Shown one piece after another: positions 47,057-54,020 of a DNA stretch of 54,020 nt. Source of the DNA: Hyphomicrobiales bacterium (lineage in GTDB: Bacteria; Pseudomonadota; Alphaproteobacteria; Rhizobiales; Beijerinckiaceae); contig UBNE01000051.1 of NCBI GenBank assembly GCA_900466745.1, forward strand, positions 1-54,020, written 5' to 3'. Below the pieces are notes generated by a model. It was not told where the DNA came from. It worked only from the letters and a program-made list of their open reading frames with translations, and searched no databases. Position 1 is the stretch's first letter; every line of letters begins with the position of its first letter. The position numbers and the translations under genes are program-made.

Positions 47057-47091
47057 ACTCCTACGAGCGCAACCCGTGCGCTTGTAGGAGT
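47057..47091 (-). promoter_or_regulatory. Expression platform of riboswitch D: long anti-aptamer hairpin
   Basis: The aptamer 3' strand ACTCCTAC (47091-47084) pairs with GTAGGAGT (47064-47057) over eight pairs. The stem continues inward with AGCGCA/TGCGCT after one mismatch, so 14 pairs in all. It excludes the aptamer fold. The 3' arm contains GGAG. No T-run follows. Confidence 0.6.
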
Positions 47092-47131
47092 CATCAGCTG
47101 GTAAAGGCAGTTATGGGGGACTCCATCCCCT
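47083..47131 (-). ncRNA. Fluoride riboswitch D (crcB motif), small membrane protein unit
   Basis: On the minus strand GGGGATGGAGTCCCCC, ATAACTGCC, TTTACC and AGCTGATGACTCCTAC match the crcB motif in order and spacing. It lies about 95 bases upstream of the 64-residue protein gene, with no other gene between. Confidence 0.93.
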
Positions 47132-47138
47132 GCCCGGG

Positions 47139-47144
47139 AGTGTA
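47139..47144 (-). promoter_or_regulatory. Minus 10 element of the riboswitch D unit
   Basis: TACACT on the minus strand lies seven bases before the aptamer's 5' end, where a minus 10 element is expected. No convincing minus 35 element is seen 16-18 bases upstream of it. Confidence 0.4.
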
Positions 47145-47307
47145 GCGCTTTCCGGCGGCGGTTGATAGGGCTGACGCCGTCCTTCCGTTCCGGGCGACGA
47201 TTCGCGCGAATGCGCCCGGCCGCGCATGCCGGGGCGAGCCGGGTTCCTCGGGCCGCTCCTGACGCCGGCGGGCGCAGCGAAGGCAGGGTGCGAAGCTCCT
47301 GCGGCGT

Positions 47308-47346
47308 CGGGCGGTTTGCCGGAACTTCCTGTTCCCAAACCGCCCG
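47308..47346. other. Strong hairpin upstream of tRNA-Pro
   Basis: The + strand can fold CGGGCGGTTTG against CAAACCGCCCG (11 pairs), with a further GGAAC/GTTCC inner stem after a two-base bulge and a TTCCT loop. In all there are 16 pairs in 39 bases. It lies about 90 bases before tRNA-Pro. No T-run is present on either side. The remaining sequence from 47145 to 47433 shows nothing else I can support. Confidence 0.5.
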
Positions 47347-47433
47347 GCCGATGCTATCTCGTTGCGCGTCGCAGCAGGAGACGTTTCGCTGCCGCGATGG
47401 TTTCGCGAGTGTTTCGATGCACTTGCGGACTGG

Positions 47434-47510
47434 CGGGGTATAGCGCAGCCCGGTAGCGCATCTGCTTTGGGAGCAGAGGGTCCCAGGTTCGAATCCTGGT
47501 GCCCCGACCA
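47434..47510 (+). tRNA. tRNA-Pro (anticodon TGG)
   Basis: A 77-base cloverleaf: acceptor CGGGGTA pairs with TGCCCCG, D-arm with TAGCGCAGCCCGGTAGCGCA, anticodon loop TTTGGGA with TGG, T-arm GGTTCGAATCC, discriminator A and an encoded CCA end. Confidence 0.97.
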
Positions 47511-47575
47511 CCTGGAAACGTCAGCCGCGGCCCGGCGTCGGGCCGCACGAGAGTTGGTGACGGCAGAGCGCTTCC

Positions 47576-47881
47576 ATGACCGCACGCATCTATCGCCCCG
47601 CCCGCACGGCCATGCAGTCCGGCACGGCCAAGACCGAGCGCTGGCTGCTCGAATACGAGCCGGAGGCGCCGCGCCAGATCGAGCCGCTGATGGGCTGGAC
47701 CTCGTCCTCCGACATGAAGAGCCAGCTCAAGCTCTGGTTCGACAGCGAGGCCGAGGCGGTGGCCTATGCGACGCGCAACGGCATTCCCTACCGCGTCGAG
47801 CAGCCGAACGACCCCAAGCGCCGCTCGATCTCCTATTCGGACAATTTCAAGTTCTCGCGCGTCGGCCAGTGGACCCATTGA
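47576..47881 (+). CDS. NDUFS4-like complex I accessory subunit
   Basis: A 101-residue soluble protein of the ETC complex I subunit family, homologous to mitochondrial NDUFS4 (ARIYRPARTAMQSGTAKTER, WLLEYEP, MGWTSSSDMKSQLKLWFDSE, AYATRNGIPY). In alphaproteobacteria it binds the peripheral arm of NADH dehydrogenase near the NADH module. It stands between two tRNA genes, away from the nuo operon, which is usual. Confidence 0.95.
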   Translation: MTARIYRPARTAMQSGTAKTERWLLEYEPEAPRQIEPLMGWTSSSDMKSQLKLWFDSEAEAVAYATRNGIPYRVEQPNDPKRRSISYSDNFKFSRVGQWTH

Positions 47882-47914
47882 CGCCGGCAGGTGCGGCCTG
47901 AAGCCGCCGTTCCC

Positions 47915-47991
<77 letters not shown>

Positions 47992-48008
47992 CCATCCTCC
48001 TCCATGCC

Positions 48009-48365
48009 TCAGCGTCCCATCGGCGCAGGCGCCAGATCGCGCGGCCGGCTTGGCGGCAGAGGCGTGGTCGCCCCTCCGGGAGGGGCGGGCGCCTCGATGC
48101 TGCCTCGAAGGGTCGGCTTCGGCTCGGCCGCGCTTCGGCGCGCATAGTGCCAGGCGCCGATCGCCGTCGCCGCCACGAGCAGGACCGCGACGGCCATGCG
48201 CGGCCGGCTCGGCCGGTCCGGCGGCTTGCGCTCGACCGCCGGCGCGGCCGCGAGGAAGGCCGGGGCCATCGGCGCAGGCGGGGCTTCCTCTGCGCGCTTT
48301 TGGCGCTGCCGGCCCAGGGGATCGTCTCCCGGATAGGCCGGCGGACGTAAGGGGGACCAATCCAT
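48009..48365 (-). CDS. Small single-helix membrane protein, unknown
   Basis: A 118-residue protein with a Pro/Ala/Arg-rich cytoplasmic part, one membrane helix (MAVAVLLVAATAIGAWHYA) and a Pro-rich outer tail (PPGGATTPLPPSRPRD). The ATG at 48365 opens the part with protein-like character, but no good ribosome site precedes it. It is divergent from the glycosyltransferase gene. Function unknown, and the gene itself is only moderately supported. Confidence 0.5.
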   Translation of the reverse strand: MDWSPLRPPAYPGDDPLGRQRQKRAEEAPPAPMAPAFLAAAPAVERKPPDRPSRPRMAVAVLLVAATAIGAWHYARRSAAEPKPTLRGSIEAPAPPGGATTPLPPSRPRDLAPAPMGR

Positions 48366-48569
48366 TGCGGGCCGGGACAGGAGATCTCTGCCCCGCCAGG
48401 CTAGAACAGAATTCTCCCGGCGCAACGCCCCTGGCACCGAACCCCCTGCGGTGGCGGGACCGCCCTGCGGCGCGGCCGCCTTGATCGTGCCCGAAAGGCG
48501 CTTCATCGGGAGCGGCTCTTCGGCTAGACCGGCTCTCTCGGCAAGCGCGGCCCGGCGTCGCGAGGATGG

Positions 48570-50267
48570 ATGATGTTTTCGCTCACGCCCGCGATCGACC
48601 GGCTCAGCGCCTTCGTCTCGGCCAGCCATGGGCGCGCCTGCGCCTTCCTGCTGCTGCTCTCGCTCTGCGCCTTCCTGCCGGGCTTCGCCACGCTCCAGCC
48701 GGTCGACCGCGACGAGCCGCGCTTCGCCCAGGCCAGCAAGCAGATGCTGGAGACCGGCGATTTCGTCGATATCCGCTTCCAGGACGAGGCGCGCCACAAG
48801 AAGCCGGTCGGCATCTACTGGCTCCAGGCCGCCGCGGTGCAGGCCGGCGCGGCGCTCGGCGTGCCGGAGGCGCGCACGCAGATCTGGCTCTACCGCATCC
48901 CTTCGCTGGTCGGCGCGACCGCGACCGTGCTCCTGACCTATTGGGCGCTGCTCGCCTTCCTCTCGCCGCCGCTGGCCTTGCTCGGCGGCGCCCTGATGGC
49001 GGCGGCGGTGCTGCTCGGGGTCGAGGCGCGGATCGCCAAGACCGACGCCGTGCTCGCCGCCTGCGCGGTCGCCAGCATGGGCGCGCTCGCCCGGACCTGG
49101 CTCGACTGGACGCGCTCGCTCGCCTTCGTGCCGAGCCGGCGCAACTGGCTGGTGTTCTGGGGCGCCACCGCCATCGGCCTGCTGATCAAGGGGCCGATCG
49201 TGCCGATGGTCTGGGGCCTCGCCGTGCTGGTGCTGAGCGCGAGCCAGCGCTCCTTCCGCTGGCTCAAGCCGCTGCGCTTCGGGCCGGGGCTGTTGATCTG
49301 CCTGATCGTGGCGCTGCCCTGGTTCGTCGCGATCATGCTCAAGACCGGCGGCAGCTTCTTCGCCGAGAGCGTCGGGCAGGACATGCTCGGCAAGGTCACT
49401 GAGGGGCAGGAGAAGCATTGGGGGCCGCCGGGGCTCTACCTGCTGTTCTTCTTCGCGACCTACTGGCCGGCGGCGGCCTTCGCCGCCATGGCGGTGCCCT
49501 TCGCCTGGGTCCGGCGCCGGGAGCCGCAGATCCTGTTCCTGATCGCCTGGATCCTGCCGTCCTGGGTCGTCTTCGAGGCGGTGCCGACCAAGCTGCCGCA
49601 TTACGTGCTGCCGCTCTATCCGGCGATCACGGCGCTGCTGCTGCTCGCCGTCGTCAATGGCGGCATCGACCGCTACCGGCGCGGGGCGGTGGCGACGGCG
49701 TCGCTCGTCGTCGCCGTGCCGCTGGCGCTGATGGCGGTGGTGGTCCTCGGCAACTGGACGCTGGACGGCGCGGTGCCGTGGCTCGCCCTGCCGTTCTTCG
49801 CGCTGGTGCTGGCCATCGGCGTCGGCATCGTCGCCGCGTTCCGGCGCCAGGAATTCGAGGGCGCGCTCTGGCGCTGCGTGCTGGCCAGCCTGCTCCTGAC
49901 CGTTGCGATATACCCCTTCGCCGTCGAGAGCCTGCGCTCGCTCAAGCTCTCGCCGCGGCTCGCGGAGGCGGCCAGGGCGGTGGCTTGCGCCGATCCGGCC
50001 GTGATCACGCTGGGCTATCGCGAGCCGAGCCTGGTCTTCCTGACCGGCACCGACCTCGCCATGGCGGCGAGCGGCGCGCAGGCGGCGAACTTCCTGAGCC
50101 AGCCCGGCTGCCGCGTCGCCTTCGTCGAGAGCCGCTATGCCGGGGAATTCGAGGCGGCGGTCGCGGCCCTGCCGCAGAAGCCGCGCCTGCTGACCACGAT
50201 CCGCGGCTTCAACCTGAATGGCGGGCGCAGGCTGGCGCTGGCGGTCTATGCCGGGGCGCCGGGCTGA
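48570..50267 (+). CDS. ArnT-like family 39 glycosyltransferase
   Basis: A 565-residue integral membrane enzyme of the GT-C fold that would move a sugar from a polyprenyl phosphate to lipid A or another surface acceptor. The first periplasmic loop has the catalytic acidic pair (LQPVDRDEPRFAQASKQMLE), then HKKPVGIYWLQAAAV, and a loop with TKLPHYVLPLYPA. About 12 helices follow. GAGG precedes the ATG. The polyprenyl-sugar synthase and LAB-N genes downstream support this role. The sugar (aminoarabinose, galacturonate or other) cannot be told. Confidence 0.9.
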   Translation: MMFSLTPAIDRLSAFVSASHGRACAFLLLLSLCAFLPGFATLQPVDRDEPRFAQASKQMLETGDFVDIRFQDEARHKKPVGIYWLQAAAVQAGAALGVPEARTQIWLYRIPSLVGATATVLLTYWALLAFLSPPLALLGGALMAAAVLLGVEARIAKTDAVLAACAVASMGALARTWLDWTRSLAFVPSRRNWLVFWGATAIGLLIKGPIVPMVWGLAVLVLSASQRSFRWLKPLRFGPGLLICLIVALPWFVAIMLKTGGSFFAESVGQDMLGKVTEGQEKHWGPPGLYLLFFFATYWPAAAFAAMAVPFAWVRRREPQILFLIAWILPSWVVFEAVPTKLPHYVLPLYPAITALLLLAVVNGGIDRYRRGAVATASLVVAVPLALMAVVVLGNWTLDGAVPWLALPFFALVLAIGVGIVAAFRRQEFEGALWRCVLASLLLTVAIYPFAVESLRSLKLSPRLAEAARAVACADPAVITLGYREPSLVFLTGTDLAMAASGAQAANFLSQPGCRVAFVESRYAGEFEAAVAALPQKPRLLTTIRGFNLNGGRRLALAVYAGAPG

Positions 50268-50282
50268 GGCCGGCTGCCGGAG

Positions 50283-50345
50283 CGCTTCGACATGGGCCGC
50301 AAAAGTGGTTCACATTTTTCGGTCCGATGCTTTAGAGCAGTGCCA
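50283..50345. repeat. Intergenic repeat-like element (GGTTCACATTTTTCGGTCCGATGC type)
   Basis: The bases AAAAGTGGTTCACATTTTTC followed by GGTCCGATGCTTTAGAGCAG resemble a short intergenic sequence found many times in Rhizobiales genomes. It lies between two genes of the glycosyltransferase cluster. Copy number must be tested elsewhere in the genome. Confidence 0.45.
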
Positions 50346-50368
50346 GCCGTTTTCCGGATGAAGCCGTT

Positions 50369-51115
50369 TTGACCGAGATTCCTTCCCCCCAGCCCTTGCT
50401 CAGCGTCGTCGTGCCGGTGCGCAACGAGCAGGGCAATATCGCGCCGCTGGTCGGCGACATCGAGAAGGCCTGCACCGCGATCGGCCCCTTCGAGGTGGTC
50501 TATGTCAATGACGGCTCGACGGACGGGACGGCGGCGGCGCTGGCGGCGCTGGCGGCGGCGAAGCCCTGGCTGCGCGTCGTCACCCATGCCGAGTCCTGCG
50601 GCCAGAGCGCGGCGGTGCGCAGCGGCGTGCGCCATGCCCGCGCCGCCATCGTCGCGACGCTCGACGGCGACGGCCAGAACGATCCCGCCTTCCTGCCGGC
50701 GATGGTCGAGGCGCTCCAGGCCGCCGGGCTCGAGACCGGGCTGGTGCAGGGCCAGCGCGTCGGCCGCAAGGATACCGGCTTCAAGAAGCTGCAGTCGCGC
50801 ATCGCCAACAAGGTGCGCGTCGGGGTGCTGAAGGACGGCACCCGCGACACCGGCTGCGGCCTGAAATGCTTCCGGCGCGAGGCCTATCTGGCGCTGCCCT
50901 ATTTTGACGCGCTGCACCGCTTCATGCCGGCGCTGATGGTGCGCGAGGGCTACAGGGTGGCGCATCTCGACGTGCGCGACCGGCCGCGGCTCACCGGCGT
51001 CTCGAATTACGGTTTCTTCGACCGGCTCTGGGTCGGCATCCTCGATCTCGCCGGGGTGTGGTGGCTGATCCGCCGGCGCCGGCGCGTGCCGCAGATCGTC
51101 GCGGAGGCGCCGTGA
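50369..51115 (+). CDS. Polyprenyl-phosphate glycosyltransferase (DPM1/ArnC type)
   Basis: A 248-residue GT2 enzyme that would load a sugar on undecaprenyl phosphate. Motifs are LLSVVVPVRNEQGNIAPLVG, VVYVNDGSTDGT and ATLDGDGQNDP; the domain ends without the two C-terminal membrane helices of ArnC, as in the DPM1/RgtE type. The start is a TTG at 50369. It shares one base (TGATG) with the next gene, so the two are translationally coupled. Confidence 0.9.
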   Translation: MTEIPSPQPLLSVVVPVRNEQGNIAPLVGDIEKACTAIGPFEVVYVNDGSTDGTAAALAALAAAKPWLRVVTHAESCGQSAAVRSGVRHARAAIVATLDGDGQNDPAFLPAMVEALQAAGLETGLVQGQRVGRKDTGFKKLQSRIANKVRVGVLKDGTRDTGCGLKCFRREAYLALPYFDALHRFMPALMVREGYRVAHLDVRDRPRLTGVSNYGFFDRLWVGILDLAGVWWLIRRRRRVPQIVAEAP

Positions 51116-51459
51116 TGCTGATCGATCTCCAGCACACCATCGGCAATTATTTCCACGACGTCTTCGTCAACAACATCGACTGGTGGGTGCTGCTCGGCGT
51201 CGTCGCCCAGGGCCTCTTCACCATGCGCTTCGTCGTGCAGTGGTGGGCGAGCGAGAAGGCCCAGCGCTCCGTGGTGCCGATGACCTTCTGGTGGTTCTCG
51301 ATCGGCGGCGGGGCGCTGCTGCTGCTCTACGCGCTCTACCGGCGCGACCCGGTCTTCATCCTCGGCCAGGGTTTCGGCGTCTTCGTCTATGTCCGCAACC
51401 TGCAATTCGTGCTGCGGGCCAAGGCGCGGGGCGAGGACACGAATTCCGGGCCGGGCTGA
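51115..51459 (+). CDS. LAB-N domain membrane protein (lipid-A biosynthesis N-terminal domain)
   Basis: A 114-residue protein with about three membrane helices, matching the small LAB-N domain (WWVLLGVVAQGLFTMRFVVQ, WWASEKAQRSVVPMTFWWFS, GGALLLLYALYRRDPVFILG, FVYVRNLQFVLR). Such proteins stand next to DPM1-like synthases in rhizobial galacturonic-acid lipid A pathways. The ATG at 51115 overlaps the upstream stop. Confidence 0.92.
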   Translation: MLIDLQHTIGNYFHDVFVNNIDWWVLLGVVAQGLFTMRFVVQWWASEKAQRSVVPMTFWWFSIGGGALLLLYALYRRDPVFILGQGFGVFVYVRNLQFVLRAKARGEDTNSGPG

Positions 51460-51464
51460 ACGGA

Positions 51465-54020
51465 TCAGCCGTTGGACGGAGGCGCGCCTTCCGCCGCCGC
51501 GCCCTGTGCCGGCGCGGCGGGAACCGGCGCACCCGGCGGCTGCGGCTTGCGCATCGCCGCCGCATAGGCCGGATAGCGCTCGCGATAGGCCCTGAGGAAA
51601 TCCGAGACCGTATCGGCGCTGGCGGCGGCGCGGGCCAGCTCGCGGATGTCGGAGGCCTTGGCCCGGTTCGCGCCGGTGACGAAGGCGAAGGTGCGGGCGT
51701 CGAGGCTCTGGGCCATCTTCGCCGCGAACTTGCTGCGCAGCCGGTCGAGCGAAAGGGCCTCGTTCGCCATCACATAGGAGATGCCGGCGCGCATCACATC
51801 GGCGCGCTGGCCGTCGCCGAGCGGGCCGTCGCCGCGCCAGCTCTCGCCGAGGATGCGCTCATAGGCCTCGCCGGCCTCGCGCCAGCGCCGGCCCGTCCAG
51901 TAGACATCGGCGCGCAGCCGGTCGACCTCCGGCCCGCTCTCGCCTTCCAGCATCTCCAGCGCCTGGTCGGTGCGGGAGAGGTCGGAGAGCGCCTTGCTCT
52001 CCAGCAGCAGCCGGGCGCGCCGGACATCGGCCGGCAGTTCGACGAGGCGCGTGGCGTTGAGCACGCGCACCGCATCGGCCGGCTTGCCGTTCATCAGGTC
52101 GATCATGGCGAGGCGCGCCGCGACGGTCGAGCGGGCGGCCCCGGTGAGCCGCCGGTCGATCTGGTATTTCAGGATCTCGGCCGCCTGGTCGAGCAGGTCG
52201 AGCTCCACCAGCCGGTCGGCGAGCAGGCGGGTGATCTCGTCGCCGCGCCGGCCGATCGGCAGGAACTCCTTGAAATCGTAGAACAGGGCCAGCGCATCGA
52301 TGCGCGGCAGCTTGTCCGCGCCGCCATCGGCGAAGAGCTCGGCGAAGCGCTGGGCCGTCTCGTCATGCATGCGCCGGGTCAGCGGATCATCCGGGAAGTT
52401 CTCGTTGGCGCGGCGGGCGACCAGGAAGGCGTCGCGCCAGCGCTGCTGCCCGGTATAGAGCCGGTTGAGCTCGGCCAGGGCCTCGATCTCGATGCGGCCG
52501 CCGCGCCAGATCACGGAGACGGTCTCCAGCCGCGCGATCGCCTCGTCGCTCTTCAGGTCGCCGCGCTGGTCGGCGTCGGCGAGCTTGACCGCCCTGAGCT
52601 GCGCCTCCGCCGCGACGGGGCGGCTCCTGGCCTCGAACAGCGGGCGGTAGCCCTCCATCGCGGCGTCGGCCCGGCCGCCGGCATCGTCGAGCATGGCCTG
52701 CATCAGGGCGAGCTTTTCCGGGTCGAAGCTGCCATGCGGCATCTCGGTGAGGGCCTGCATCTGGCGTTCGGCCAGCCCCATATCCTGCGTCGCCAGCGCG
52801 GCGCGCAGGATCGCCTCGCGGAAGACGCCCTGAAGGTCGGCCGGGTAGTGCTCCAGGAAGGGCTCGCCGCGGCGGAAGCCGGCGATGGCGAGCGCGTTGC
52901 GCTCGAGCCGCTGCTCGGCCAGCGCGCGCCAGAGCCCGGCCTCGGCATCGTCCTTGAGCGGCGCGGCCTCGAAGGCGGCGAGCGCCTCGGCCGGGCGATG
53001 CATCTGCGCGGCCGCGACGCCCTTGAGGAAGAGCGCCTCGCGATTCGTCCGCATGGCGACGTCGTCGGCCATCAGGGCACCGAGCGGGCCGAGCGCCTCG
53101 ACGGCGAGGTCGTTCGCGACATAGAAGCGGGCGAGCGCCAGTCGCGCCTCCGACTTGCGGGCGCGGGAGGCGCCGGCGACCTCCTGCATCAGGGCGCGGG
53201 ACTGGTCGCGCTGCGAGCCGAGGCGCAGCCGGGCCCAGCGCTCGGGGTCGAGCAGGGGAGGCTGCGGCGCACCGGTCTCCGCGCCGGGCTTCGCCTCGTC
53301 CGGGCCGGCGACGTCGAGCGAGACGGTGAGCCCCCCGGCGCGGCCGATGCGGACCTCGTCGGTGCCGGCGCGGGCGACGACATCGTCGGCGCGGGGCTGG
53401 ATGGCGAGGCCCTGGGCGGTCGGGAGCAGGCCGAACTCGACGAAGCGATAGGGCTTGGGCGTCAGCCGCGTCGGGCCGAGCGCGGTGGCGACGGCGACCG
53501 GCAGGCCGGCCGGCCCGACCTCGAGCCAGTGCACGCCGGTCAGGCCCGGCAGCGGCACGGCGAGGATGGTCTGGCCGCGCTCGTCGACGCTGCGGCGAGG
53601 CTCGATCGCGGCGCTGAAGCCGCCGCCGGTCTCGCCGAGATCGAGCGACCAGCCATTGCCGTCGGCGAAGAAGCGGGCGAGCGGCTGGCCGGCGAGCGCC
53701 AGCCTGACGAGCGTCACCTTGCCTTCGCGCGTGACAGTCACCTCCCGGATCTGCTGCGGCAGCAGCCCGGCGAGATCGGCGGGATCGAGGGTGTCGCGGG
53801 TGTCGAAGACCAGCGTCATCGTGCCGGCGTCGCGGAAGGCGGCGGCGCCGGTCGGGCGGGGGAAGCGGAAGTCGAGGCGCTTGTCGGCCGCGGCGACGAC
53901 GACCTTGGCCGGCGCCGGTTCCGCGGCCGCGGGAGCCGCAGCGGCCGGCATGGCGTTGGCGGCGGGCGGGGCGGGCTGGCCGGTGGCGGGTTGAGCGGCG
54001 CCGGCGCCTGCCGACGGGGC
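51465..54020 (-). CDS. Long Ala-rich helical-repeat protein (runs off the right edge)
   Basis: At least 851 residues. The frame stays open from the ATG at 53951 to base 54020, so the true start is probably outside the window. The visible N-terminal part is a Pro/Ala-rich linker, then a beta domain (KRLDFRFPRPTGAAAF, MTLVFDTRDTLDPADLAGLL) of AMIN-like appearance. The rest is a string of TPR-like helical pairs (ARLALARFYVANDLAVEALG, LFLKGVAAAQMHRPAEALAA, AFLVARRANENFPDDPLTRR). It is probably exported or membrane-anchored. The function is unknown. The C-terminus is Pro-rich. Confidence 0.8.
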   Translation of the reverse strand, partial: APSAGAGAAQPATGQPAPPAANAMPAAAAPAAAEPAPAKVVVAAADKRLDFRFPRPTGAAAFRDAGTMTLVFDTRDTLDPADLAGLLPQQIREVTVTREGKVTLVRLALAGQPLARFFADGNGWSLDLGETGGGFSAAIEPRRSVDERGQTILAVPLPGLTGVHWLEVGPAGLPVAVATALGPTRLTPKPYRFVEFGLLPTAQGLAIQPRADDVVARAGTDEVRIGRAGGLTVSLDVAGPDEAKPGAETGAPQPPLLDPERWARLRLGSQRDQSRALMQEVAGASRARKSEARLALARFYVANDLAVEALGPLGALMADDVAMRTNREALFLKGVAAAQMHRPAEALAAFEAAPLKDDAEAGLWRALAEQRLERNALAIAGFRRGEPFLEHYPADLQGVFREAILRAALATQDMGLAERQMQALTEMPHGSFDPEKLALMQAMLDDAGGRADAAMEGYRPLFEARSRPVAAEAQLRAVKLADADQRGDLKSDEAIARLETVSVIWRGGRIEIEALAELNRLYTGQQRWRDAFLVARRANENFPDDPLTRRMHDETAQRFAELFADGGADKLPRIDALALFYDFKEFLPIGRRGDEITRLLADRLVELDLLDQAAEILKYQIDRRLTGAARSTVAARLAMIDLMNGKPADAVRVLNATRLVELPADVRRARLLLESKALSDLSRTDQALEMLEGESGPEVDRLRADVYWTGRRWREAGEAYERILGESWRGDGPLGDGQRADVMRAGISYVMANEALSLDRLRSKFAAKMAQSLDARTFAFVTGANRAKASDIRELARAAASADTVSDFLRAYRERYPAYAAAMRKPQPPGAPVPAAPAQGAAAEGAPPSNG

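Noticed and set aside
47434..47510. tRNA-Pro as the integration site of the fluoride island
   Set aside because: The island lies on the 5' side of the tRNA, whereas elements usually integrate at the 3' end. No integrase and no repeat of the tRNA 3' end were seen on the left side.

Overview
The window reads as a chromosomal segment of a high-G+C alphaproteobacterium, most likely Hyphomicrobiales (Rhizobiales) of the Bosea/Methylobacterium type. The signs are the gene content and order (divergent flgI/fliX, the flhB-fliR-fliQ-fliE-flgC-flgB block next to cckA, a eukaryote-type NADP isocitrate dehydrogenase, an NDUFS4-like complex I accessory protein), CtrA-type boxes (TTAA-N7-TTAAC) and an alphaproteobacterial SOS box (GTTC-N7-GTTC) before recA. 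The genus is inferred, not proven.

Layout. 1-4 kb: the N-terminal part of a flagellin gene, a FlaG-like protein, FlgN-like, FlgJ and FlgI on the minus strand, with FliX divergent. 4-9 kb: metabolic and unknown genes (cupins, an SDR, icd with a clear terminator, secreted proteins). 9-17 kb: alaS, recA, an MHS-family transporter and the cell-cycle hybrid kinase gene cckA. 17-23.4 kb: the second flagellar block, with fliO-fliP divergent from flgB. 23.4-34.4 kb: a RelE-type toxin/antitoxin pair, rnd, aspS, two small lipoproteins, a surface-glycan trio and periplasmic proteins. 34.4-47.2 kb: the fluoride-response island described below. 47.4-54 kb: tRNA-Pro, an NDUFS4-like gene, tRNA-Arg, a lipid-A/dolichol-type glycosylation cluster and a long repeat protein that runs off the right edge.

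The most interesting part is 34.4-47.2 kb. Four separate crcB-motif (fluoride) riboswitch aptamers, all on the minus strand, lie within about 8.6 kb. Each stands at the head of its own transcription unit, and in each case recognisable promoter elements would start the transcript at the first bases of the aptamer. The units are: (1) two MutS-related ATPases, probably with an RppH-like Nudix hydrolase; (2) an enolase fused to two universal-stress-protein domains; (3) a headless complex I/hydrogenase-4-like membrane pair followed by the fluoride channel CrcB (Fluc), a DUF190 protein and a frameshifted putative regulator; (4) a 64-residue single-helix membrane protein. In all four the 3' strand of the aptamer can pair instead with a sequence just downstream, which gives mutually exclusive ON/OFF folds. 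A ChrB-N-like protein and an MFS transporter with their own palindrome-bearing promoter sit on the opposite strand inside the island.

Together the island looks like a fluoride stress regulon: export (CrcB), a spare copy of the classic fluoride target (enolase), and ATPase, membrane-energy and nucleotide-hydrolysis functions whose role in fluoride resistance is not established. The flagellar blocks fit control by the CckA-CtrA phosphorelay, whose kinase is encoded between them.
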